This document shows positions 6,499 to 11,939 of a stretch of DNA of 11,939 nucleotides, in pieces. Within the stretch, counting starts at the first letter, position 1; each line of letters opens with the position of its first letter. The notes beneath the pieces were generated by a model. The model was not told the DNA's origin. It did not search any database and was given only the letters and a program-made list of their open reading frames with translations. The stretch is from CAZLPZ01 sp964607245 (GTDB lineage Bacteria; Pseudomonadota; Alphaproteobacteria; Micavibrionales; Micavibrionaceae), in NCBI GenBank assembly GCA_964607245.1, contig CAZSIB010000019.1, positions 1 through 11,939 on the forward strand, read 5' to 3'. The translations under genes were made by a program, and so were the position numbers.

Positions 6499-6966
6499 TT
6501 GCATCACGAGGACGACACCCATCCAATCTATTGGTATGCCCCTGATGGCGATTGGGGATGGATGTGCAATCTGAGCCCGCATCATTTTCGTTTAAACGGT
6601 ATTTTTTGGCAAACTGCAGAACACTTCTATCAGGCTCATAAATTCACTGCTACGCCCGATCTTTTTAATCGAATCAGGCTATCTTCTGACCCTTTTGTTG
6701 CAAAAGCCATCGCAAAAGAAAATCTCCCTTTTCAAGATCCGAATTGGTATCCATCTAAAAAGGCCTATGACGTCATGAAAACTGCTGTCCGGGCGAAATT
6801 TGACCAAAATTCCGAAATCGCGCGGATGTTAATTGCCACTTATCCCCGTCCCATTATTGAACGCACCGATAACGATGATCGTTGGGGTGATGGGCCGAAT
6901 AGAACCGGCCAAAACTGGGCCGGAAAAATCTTGATGGAAATCCGTGATGAACTCCGCCAACCCTAA
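6499..6966 (+). CDS. NADAR / YbiA-like domain protein (putative N-glycosidase)
   Basis: This 155-residue protein aligns by eye with E. coli YbiA. It has an F/L-S-P opening (NLSPHHFRLNG, about 24-34), WQTAEHFYQAHKF (about 37-49, with the conserved Glu41 and Gln45-Ala46), VRAKFDQNSEIARML (about 98-112) and DDRWGDGPNRTGQNWAGKILMEIRDEL near the C-terminus. NADAR proteins hydrolyse N-glycosidic bonds. YbiA acts on riboflavin-pathway intermediates, and other members remove ADP-ribose from guanine in DNA as antitoxins of DarT1. No DarT-like toxin is in view. The only start that keeps the fold is TTG at 6499, with a weak GAG 8 bases upstream; the next ATG is at 6562 and would cut into the domain. The 3' end overlaps maf by 20 bases. 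Composition is clearly more AT-rich than infA and maf, suggesting later insertion into the operon. Confidence 0.88.
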   Translation: MHHEDDTHPIYWYAPDGDWGWMCNLSPHHFRLNGIFWQTAEHFYQAHKFTATPDLFNRIRLSSDPFVAKAIAKENLPFQDPNWYPSKKAYDVMKTAVRAKFDQNSEIARMLIATYPRPIIERTDNDDRWGDGPNRTGQNWAGKILMEIRDELRQP

Positions 6967-7552
6967 ACTGATCCTCGCGTCTGCCTCGCCGCGGCGGCTT
7001 GAGTTACTGGCCCAAATCGGCATCATCCCCGATGCGGTTATTCCCGCCGATATCGATGAAAGCCCCAAAAAAGACGAAATGCCCGCCGTGCTTGCCAAGC
7101 GTCTCGCGTCCGACAAGGCCCGGCATGTTCACGCCCAATATCCGAACGCCCTTGTGATCGGGGCCGACACCTTTGTCACCGTGGGTCGCCATGTGCTGCA
7201 AAAACCCAAAGACGCGCGGGACGCCGCACATTTCCTGATGCTCATGTCCGGTCGTCGGGTCAAGGTGATCACGGGCGTGGCCGTGATGGCCCCAGGCCTC
7301 GCTTCCCCCCGCGTGCGCCTGTCGACGAGTACGATCTGCGTCAAGCGGCTCACCCCAACCGACATCGCCTGGCACACGTCATTTCCAGATGAATGGCGCG
7401 GACGTTCGGGGGGATGTTCGGTCACAGGGCGTTTTTCTGGATTTATCACGCGCATCGACGGCACGCCGGACAGTATCGCGGGCCTGTCCCTTTATGATAC
7501 ACTTTGCCTGCTCACCTCTTGCGGGTATTCGTTTCATGGACATATTGATTGA
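6947..7552 (+). CDS. maf: Maf-family nucleotide pyrophosphatase
   Basis: Maf proteins hydrolyse non-canonical or surplus nucleoside triphosphates (dTTP/UTP or modified UTP) to monophosphates. The family is also linked to septum inhibition. The product has 201 residues, close to normal. It shows the N-terminal LILASASPRRLELL loop (8-21) and the three residues expected at the active site: Glu38 in DIDES, Asp74 in GADT and Lys86 in LQKPKD. GRRVKVITGVAV follows at about 104-115. The C-terminal loop reads EWRGRSGGCSVTG, where relatives usually have a GGYAIQG-like sequence, and the end SLYDTLCLL matches the usual GLPLYET segment loosely. So the catalytic core is intact but the distal part has drifted. 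The start is the ATG at 6947 (GGA 8 bases upstream), inside the 3' end of the NADAR gene. Its stop overlaps the RNase gene by 17 bases, so translation is probably coupled on both sides. Confidence 0.93.
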   Translation: MNSANPKLILASASPRRLELLAQIGIIPDAVIPADIDESPKKDEMPAVLAKRLASDKARHVHAQYPNALVIGADTFVTVGRHVLQKPKDARDAAHFLMLMSGRRVKVITGVAVMAPGLASPRVRLSTSTICVKRLTPTDIAWHTSFPDEWRGRSGGCSVTGRFSGFITRIDGTPDSIAGLSLYDTLCLLTSCGYSFHGHID

Positions 7553-8774
7553 AGATCTGAATGGCTCGCTTTGGGTTGCGGCAGTCGACAAGGGCCAACT
7601 CCGCGGCCTCGAGATCGACCCCGACCTTGAACGCGTGCGCTATGGGTCGGTGTACTGGGCACGGGTTAAGCGGATTGATGCGTCCCTGGACGCTGCTTTT
7701 CTGGATCTTGACGGTGAAAACACCGGAATTTTGTACAACCGCGATATCCGGATCAAACGGCCGCGCAGCGTGCAAAAAGGCGGCGACGTCGCGATTGGTA
7801 AACTCTTGAAACCCGGGCAATTTCTGTTGGTTCAGGCGCGCTCCGGGTATCTGCCCAAAGACGCGGATGAGGATTTGCCGCCCCTTGAAAAAACCCCTGT
7901 CATGACAATGGATATTGCCCTTGCCGGGCGTTTTATGATCGGTACGCCGCTTGAGGGAAAAAGCCGCGTGTCGGGCCGCATTCGGGATAAAAAACTCAGG
8001 CGCCAGATGGAGGGAATGCTCGCCGATCTTCAAGGTGTGCAGGGTGTGATCCTGCGTAAATCGGCCGCCCACACCCAAACCGACCGGATTATCCGCGAGG
8101 CCAAAATCTTGCGTACGGTCTGGGAAAATATTGAACGCGCCGGGGTTGGGACCACGCCGCATCTGATTATGCTTGGGGCCAATGCCGCCCAGCGCATTTT
8201 GGCCGATCATGCCGCCACGCGCATTGATCATATCGATATCTCAAGCCTGAACGCTTTTGCCGAGACCCAGCAATGGGCGGATATTTTTGCGCCCGATCTG
8301 GTCCCGAAAATTCGCGCGGCGGATATGAGCGAGGATAACGTGCACGATCTGGGGTTGTTCCTGGAACAAAACAGCCTGATGGACCAAATTGACGCGCTCC
8401 TCAACCCCTATGCGTTATTGCCGGGCGGCGGCAACATTATTATTCAAGGTACCGCCGCCATGACGGTTGTCGATGTGAACTCCGCGCGCGATCGGCGCGG
8501 CGGGCTTTCCGTCAATCTTGAGGCGGCAACAGAAATCGCGCGGCAAATTCGCCTGCGGAATTTGGGGGGAATCATCATCATTGATTTTTTGAAAATGCCG
8601 AATGTCACCCAGCGGCGTAAACTTATTGATCATCTGCAAAATCAATTCGATGATGATCCCTGCACCGTTCAGATTCATGGGCTGACTAAATTGGGATTAC
8701 TTGAGCTCACCCGGAATCGCCGCACGCCGACACTTGCGGAACGTGTTGAAACCCTCGGGGCCGAGGAGGAATAA
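7536..8774 (+). CDS. rng: Ribonuclease E/G family protein, short form without Zn-link
   Basis: This is an endoribonuclease homologue of 412 residues. The N-terminal S1-type domain (about 36-75, YGSVYWARVKRIDASLDAAFLD) should bind single-stranded RNA. The DNase I-like catalytic part has both metal-binding Asp residues: Asp313 in TVVDVNSAR and Asp350 in GGIIIIDF. The protein ends soon after LGLLELTRNRRTPTL and has no CxxC Zn-link, so the tetramer arrangement of E. coli RNase E may not form in the same way. Relative to E. coli RNase E, about six residues are missing after the first Asp motif. The 5'-sensor segment reads VILRKSA where LIVRTAG is usual, so the sensor Thr is replaced. Short homologues like this sit beside maf in many Alphaproteobacteria, alongside a full RNase E elsewhere. 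The ATG at 7536 overlaps maf by 17 bases. The gene symbol follows the usual label and does not claim RNase G substrate specificity. Confidence 0.92.
   Translation: MDILIEDLNGSLWVAAVDKGQLRGLEIDPDLERVRYGSVYWARVKRIDASLDAAFLDLDGENTGILYNRDIRIKRPRSVQKGGDVAIGKLLKPGQFLLVQARSGYLPKDADEDLPPLEKTPVMTMDIALAGRFMIGTPLEGKSRVSGRIRDKKLRRQMEGMLADLQGVQGVILRKSAAHTQTDRIIREAKILRTVWENIERAGVGTTPHLIMLGANAAQRILADHAATRIDHIDISSLNAFAETQQWADIFAPDLVPKIRAADMSEDNVHDLGLFLEQNSLMDQIDALLNPYALLPGGGNIIIQGTAAMTVVDVNSARDRRGGLSVNLEAATEIARQIRLRNLGGIIIIDFLKMPNVTQRRKLIDHLQNQFDDDPCTVQIHGLTKLGLLELTRNRRTPTLAERVETLGAEEE
8764..8770 (+). promoter_or_regulatory. Strong Shine-Dalgarno for the small membrane protein
   Basis: AGGAGGA lies 6 bases before the ATG at 8777, within the Glu-rich last codons of the RNase gene. 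It is the best ribosome site in the window. Confidence 0.8.
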
Positions 8775-8776
8775 CC

Positions 8777-9244
8777 ATGCCGCATGATCTCATGACCCTC
8801 ATGGAATTTTTGTCCTATATCGCGACGGTGGTCGGGATTCCGCTCGCGCTTGGGGTGTTTATGTTCGAAGAAAAAAAGGAACGCCAGGCCGAGCAAGAAG
8901 AAATCTATGAAAAACTCATGACGCATTATGCACAGATTCAAGAAAAACTTTTTGAATATCCGGAACTCGACCATCATACCGCCCCCCTTGCAAGTCCCGA
9001 GGACGCGCGGCGGCAATATATTTTATACGAGATGTTGATCTCTCTGTTCGAGCGGTCCTTTATTTTGCTTTATGGCGAGACCGACCCCGCCTATCGCCGT
9101 ATGTGGAATTCCTGGGAAGATTATATCGCCCAGTGGCTCGCCCGACCCAATTTTCGCGCGGCCCTACCCCAATTGATGAAAGGGGAAGATCCGGATTTTG
9201 TGGCCTATTTCGCCCGGGCGAGTGGGATGAGTTTGAGCCCTTGA
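8777..9244 (+). CDS. Small membrane-anchored coiled-coil protein, unknown function
   Basis: I do not recognise a functional family. The 155-residue protein begins with a short polar leader, then one hydrophobic helix (about 10-30, LSYIATVVGIPLALGVFMF). A Glu/Lys-rich stretch likely to be a helix or coiled coil follows (about 31-58). The rest is a helical soluble part with aromatic and charged residues (YILYEMLISLFERSFILLYG about 88-107, then RRMWNSWEDYIAQWLARPNF). The layout suggests an inner-membrane anchor with a cytoplasmic helical domain; similar single-helix proteins are common and mostly uncharacterised. It begins 2 bases after the RNase gene's stop with a near-perfect ribosome site, so it belongs to the infA-maf-RNase transcript. 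In related operons this position often holds the small zinc protein YacG, to which this protein shows no resemblance (no Cys at all). Confidence 0.75.
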   Translation: MPHDLMTLMEFLSYIATVVGIPLALGVFMFEEKKERQAEQEEIYEKLMTHYAQIQEKLFEYPELDHHTAPLASPEDARRQYILYEMLISLFERSFILLYGETDPAYRRMWNSWEDYIAQWLARPNFRAALPQLMKGEDPDFVAYFARASGMSLSP

Positions 9245-9251
9245 TTTTTAT

Positions 9252-9279
9252 TTGACAAAATATGCCGCTATTTGATATT
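9252..9279 (+). promoter_or_regulatory. Sigma-70-type promoter of the M16 peptidase gene
   Basis: A perfect TTGACA (9252-9257) is followed after 16 bases by GATATT (9274-9279, four of six consensus bases). Transcription would start near 9286, after the most upstream in-frame codon at 9282 but before the TTG at 9324. It lies in the AT-rich gap behind the small membrane protein gene. Confidence 0.55.
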
Positions 9280-9311
9280 TCTTGTATTTACAGATTTATT
9301 CATTAACCCTT

Positions 9312-9315
9312 AGGG
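9312..9315 (+). promoter_or_regulatory. Ribosome site deciding the M16 peptidase start
   Basis: AGGG lies 8 bases before the TTG at 9324. Together with the promoter position it favours this codon over the earlier TTG at 9282. Confidence 0.5.
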
Positions 9316-9323
9316 TAGCGGAA

Positions 9324-10679
9324 TTGGCATTAAATCCTAGAGCTGAACGGACGATTCTTCCCTCCGGCGTGACCGTCATTACAGATCACTATCCAATTGG
9401 GGGTGGTGTTGCTGCGCGCCTTTGTGTCCATCGTGGCCACTTACACGATCCCGCCCATCAGAATGGCCTCGCTCATTTCGCCGAACATATGGTTCTGCAT
9501 GGCGTTCCCGACATTCCAGCAGATGTACTTGAAGAACGATTCAAAGATGCAGGGCTTATACATTGGAACATGTCCACGGCATTACAACGAACCAAATACG
9601 AAGTCGCTGGTCTGACCGAAGGGGCAACCGAATACCTTGATTTAATTGCCCAATCTTTGGTCGCCTGTGCATATGATGGGGATGATTTTGCCCTTGAACA
9701 AGGTCGGATCATCAACGAAATGCGCCGTTATGTCGCGAACCCAGACCTTCAGGCCGATTATACCCGTGACCAAAGAATTTTTGCGGGCCAGCCTCATGCG
9801 GCCTGGGCGGGGGGACTCCCTGATCACTTGGCTCGGATCACACTTGAAGATATCCGTAACTATCACCGGAGTGCGCATGTAACTGGCAATCTTGTCTTGA
9901 TCACAAGCGGTGATTGGTCGCATGACGCAGCATGCCGTTGGGCGGACACAAAACTTGCACCGCTCCCCAATGCCTCCCGTACACAAAAATGCCTCAGCCG
10001 GATCATGCCAGACGATGTTTGGATTGATGACCCCGGGCAATCCTCACCCCAAAGTGGCCCGATGACTGATTATAAAGTAATCTACGATGCATCCTCTTTG
10101 CCCTTTAATGATCAGATGCTCCTCAAGCTAGGGCACAGCCTGTTACGACGCCCCATTCAAAACAGAGTTGCACATCATTTTGGCGTCTATAATTTTGGTT
10201 TGGGTTTTTATGCGATGGACAGTTCTTGCGTACACACAGCAGAACTTTCTGGATCAAAAGTATCGCCCGATACTTTACCGACTCTTCTCAAATCAACCCT
10301 AGCGGTGATGCAGGAAGAAATTGACAAAATTGATGAGGATCAATTTCAAAAGCAGAAAAATCGATTTAGACTATCCAGACAAACCCAGGATGTTTTCGGC
10401 AGGTCTAATCTAAAAATGCGACTTGATGAACTGGAATATAATCACTTTAGTAACGGTCCAGAAGACGTTTGGGGCAGCCCAATGACCGCAATCCAAAATG
10501 CGCAACTTTCAGATGTTCGCCGTATATTACGGCAAACATATTCTGGGCACCCGGTAACGTATTATCGGGGACATTTACAGGATAATTTTCCAACCGGCAG
10601 GGACTTACAGGCTGTCTTTACTCACCCCAACCCCACGTTAGGTCATGCAAAGAGACTTCTTCCTGATCCGACCCCTTAA
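9324..10679 (+). CDS. M16-family zinc metallopeptidase (pitrilysin / processing-peptidase type)
   Basis: This single-chain M16 peptidase has about 451 residues. The inverted zinc motif HFAEH is present (His51, Glu54, His55 from this start), and the third ligand is Glu132 in IINEMRRY, 78 residues after the motif Glu, as the family requires. A second half-domain follows, with FGRSNLKMRLDELEY (about 375-389) near where the family has its Arg/Tyr substrate-binding pair. There is no signal peptide, so it is cytoplasmic unless the start is wrong. M16 members act as processing proteases or clear short peptides. The start is inferred: TTG at 9324 has AGGG 8 bases upstream and follows the promoter at 9252-9279. 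A longer frame from TTG at 9282 would precede the transcription start. It is more AT-rich than the genes on either side and has its own promoter, so it looks like a separate unit. No partner M16 gene is visible, although such genes often occur in pairs. Confidence 0.88.
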   Translation: MALNPRAERTILPSGVTVITDHYPIGGGVAARLCVHRGHLHDPAHQNGLAHFAEHMVLHGVPDIPADVLEERFKDAGLIHWNMSTALQRTKYEVAGLTEGATEYLDLIAQSLVACAYDGDDFALEQGRIINEMRRYVANPDLQADYTRDQRIFAGQPHAAWAGGLPDHLARITLEDIRNYHRSAHVTGNLVLITSGDWSHDAACRWADTKLAPLPNASRTQKCLSRIMPDDVWIDDPGQSSPQSGPMTDYKVIYDASSLPFNDQMLLKLGHSLLRRPIQNRVAHHFGVYNFGLGFYAMDSSCVHTAELSGSKVSPDTLPTLLKSTLAVMQEEIDKIDEDQFQKQKNRFRLSRQTQDVFGRSNLKMRLDELEYNHFSNGPEDVWGSPMTAIQNAQLSDVRRILRQTYSGHPVTYYRGHLQDNFPTGRDLQAVFTHPNPTLGHAKRLLPDPTP

Positions 10680-10752
10680 CAGCCCGAAAAAAACCGTCTA
10701 AGCTTGGGGCCATGTGTATGTCCCCTCTTTTGACCCAACTGCCCTAGGCCCG

Positions 10753-11604
10753 ATGTCGTTACCTCCCTCCTCTTTCCCGGATTCGTCCCGTCCGCACCCG
10801 CCGCGCCTGGTCCACCTTGTCGTGTGCTGGATTCTTGATCTTTGTGCGGATACAGGCCGGACAGTTTTAAATTTGATGGGGCATTTGGGGCATTTGGTCG
10901 AATTCATGGGCAAAAGCCTGTTTCACGCGCTGACCCCGCCCTATTTCGGACGTTTGACCGTACGGCAATTCCTAGATATCGGATATTATTCCTTGCCCGT
11001 CGTCGGCATGACCGCGCTTTTTACCGGGATGGTGCTGGCGCTTCAGTCTTATACCGGATTCACCCGGTTTAACGCGGATAGTGCGATTTCCGCCGTGGTG
11101 GCTCTGTCGATTACCCGGGAACTCGCCCCAGTTCTCGCCGGATTGATGGTCGCAGGCCGTGTCGGGGCCGCGATCGCCGCCGAGATTGGGACGATGCGCG
11201 TCACCGAACAAATCGACGCCATGCGCACCTTGTCCGTTCACCCCTATCATTATTTGATTGCCCCGCGGGTGATTGCCGGGACGCTGATGCTGCCGCTCCT
11301 GGTGTTGGTCGGCGATATTATCGGGATTTATGGGGGATATATTGTCGCGATTCACGTGCTTGAGTTTAACACCGGGTCTTATCTGTCGCAAACCTATGAC
11401 GTGCTTGAAACAATGGATGTTGTCTCGGGTGTGATCAAGGCCGCGGCCTTTGGTTTTATCGTGACCGTCATGGGATGTTATCACGGGTATTATTCAGGGC
11501 GCGGGGCCCAAGGTGTGGGCGCCGCCACCACCTACGCCGTTGTCTCGGCGTCCATCTTGATCCTGATTGTAAATTATTTTCTAACCCAAGTGTTCTTTTC
11601 ATGA
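10753..11604 (+). CDS. mlaE: MlaE-type ABC transporter permease (phospholipid / Mce system)
   Basis: This is the permease subunit of an Mla/Mce-type ABC transporter, which moves phospholipids between the inner and outer membranes to maintain outer-membrane asymmetry. The 283-residue product has an extended N-terminal segment with an amphipathic, membrane-lying helix (about 18-60). Then comes the core SLPVVGMTALFTGMVLALQSY, the family signature RVGAAIAAEIGTMRVTEQIDAM (about 133-154, the coupling region to the ATPase), and later membrane helices ending in LILIVNYFLTQVFF. The start is uncertain: the frame also opens at GTG 10714, which would add 13 residues. I chose the ATG at 10753, though its ribosome site (AGG, 4 bases away) is weak. 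The expected ATPase partner (mlaF) is not the next gene; instead a GNAT gene begins in an ATGA overlap with the mlaE stop. Confidence 0.92.
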   Translation: MSLPPSSFPDSSRPHPPRLVHLVVCWILDLCADTGRTVLNLMGHLGHLVEFMGKSLFHALTPPYFGRLTVRQFLDIGYYSLPVVGMTALFTGMVLALQSYTGFTRFNADSAISAVVALSITRELAPVLAGLMVAGRVGAAIAAEIGTMRVTEQIDAMRTLSVHPYHYLIAPRVIAGTLMLPLLVLVGDIIGIYGGYIVAIHVLEFNTGSYLSQTYDVLETMDVVSGVIKAAAFGFIVTVMGCYHGYYSGRGAQGVGAATTYAVVSASILILIVNYFLTQVFFS

Positions 11605-11939
11605 GTACTATTCCAGTTTTTGAAACAGAGCGACTAATCTTGCGTGCACCGACAATAAAAGATGCCCCCGCCTATCAAAAATATTTTGCAGATTATGAAG
11701 TTATTCGCCAACTTGCTGCGCCTGTGCCCTGGCCTTACCCCGAAAACGGCTCCCTTAAATTTTTGGAAGAAACAATTATTCCTCATCAAGGAAATAACTT
11801 TTGGTTTTGGGGTTTGTTTTTGAAAACTAATCCTGATGAGTTAATTGGAGGAATCGAACTCCTTACACCAGGAACTCCAGCCAATCGTGGTTTCTGGTTG
11901 GGTTGTCCATTTTGGGGCCAAGGCTTAATGACTGAAGCT
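11601..11939 (+). CDS. GNAT-family N-acetyltransferase, RimJ/RimL type, 5' part (cut by window edge)
   Basis: The first 113 residues of an acetyl-CoA-dependent N-acetyltransferase are visible. The opening FETERLILRAPTIKDAPAYQKYF is the hallmark of the RimJ/RimL-like branch. It is followed by the strand FWFWGLFLKTNPDELIGGIELL and by FWLGCPFWGQGLMTEA, which is the start of the acetyl-CoA-binding motif A (the family has W..GQGLMTEA just before the pyrophosphate loop). Substrates in this branch are ribosomal protein N-termini, amino acids, or small amines and antibiotics, and they cannot be told apart here. The ATG (11601-11603) overlaps the mlaE stop (11602-11604) as ATGA, so translation is very likely coupled. 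Composition is clearly more AT-rich than mlaE, which suggests the gene was acquired. The C-terminus lies beyond the window. Confidence 0.92.
   Translation, partial: MSTIPVFETERLILRAPTIKDAPAYQKYFADYEVIRQLAAPVPWPYPENGSLKFLEETIIPHQGNNFWFWGLFLKTNPDELIGGIELLTPGTPANRGFWLGCPFWGQGLMTEA

Noticed and set aside
7389..7535. Longer RNase E/G start inside maf
   Set aside because: The extra 49 codons show no family similarity. The S1-domain protein begins naturally at the ATG at 7536, like its homologues.
6947..7552. maf as a pseudogene because of its unusual C-terminal loop
   Set aside because: All three expected active-site residues and the full length are present. The drift at GGCSVTG is not enough to call it broken.
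7512..8231. Long antisense open frame opposite the RNase gene
   Set aside because: It is a shadow of the codon pattern of a clearly recognised gene, with no family motif and no ribosome site worth noting.
10972..11484. Long antisense open frame opposite mlaE
   Set aside because: Its His/Gly/Asp-rich translation is typical of reverse-strand shadow frames, and mlaE is unambiguous.
1..11939. CRISPR arrays, tRNA genes, insertion sequences or a defence island
   Set aside because: I saw no repeat-spacer pattern, no cloverleaf-like sequence in the short intergenic gaps, no transposase motif and no terminal inverted repeats. The NADAR gene is the only one with a possible defence link, and it lacks a partner here.

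Overview
The window looks like a piece of an alphaproteobacterial chromosome, probably a draft or metagenome assembly because it holds two 10-N gaps. The best taxonomic clue is the infA / maf / short RNase E/G cluster, an order familiar from Alphaproteobacteria. An aa3-type oxidase with CuA, an autotransporter-type barrel and an Mla-type permease also indicate an aerobic Gram-negative. Base composition is moderate, and several genes (O-antigen-ligase-like, NADAR, M16 peptidase, GNAT) look visibly more AT-rich than the housekeeping genes beside them. Genus cannot be read from this sequence alone.

Layout. Minus strand, 1-4075: a respiratory block transcribed right to left, coxB (1027-1905), a small VOC/glyoxalase-fold gene (613-1011) and the start of ctaD (1-529, cut by the window edge). 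Upstream of it is a large O-antigen-ligase-like membrane protein (2051-4075). A divergent intergenic region (4076-4198) separates this from plus-strand genes: an outer-membrane beta-barrel protein (4199-5317) and a lipoprotein with an alpha/beta-hydrolase triad (5327-6169). A strong intrinsic terminator lies inside the first codons of that lipoprotein. Next comes a tightly packed cluster, infA (6278-6496), a NADAR-domain gene (6499-6966), maf (6947-7552), an RNase E/G homologue (7536-8774) and a small membrane/coiled-coil protein (8777-9244), with overlaps or gaps of only a few bases. An M16 zinc peptidase with its own promoter (9324-10679) follows, then an MlaE-type permease (10753-11604) whose stop overlaps the start of a GNAT acetyltransferase (11601 to the window end). 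No stretch above 300 bases lacks a gene, and I saw no tRNA, rRNA, CRISPR array or insertion sequence.

How it works together: coxB and ctaD build the catalytic core of cytochrome oxidase. The infA-maf-rng block serves translation initiation, nucleotide-pool quality control or septum-related functions, and RNA processing. The barrel, lipoprotein, ligase-like protein and MlaE all concern the envelope.

The recurring oddity is small accessory genes placed inside otherwise standard operons (VOC between coxB and ctaD, NADAR between infA and maf, GNAT directly after mlaE). Two are joined to a neighbour by overlapping reading frames. I found no clearly novel multi-gene system. The most interesting items are the terminator embedded in signal-peptide codons, the nearly leaderless infA arrangement, and the orphan NADAR gene in the infA operon.
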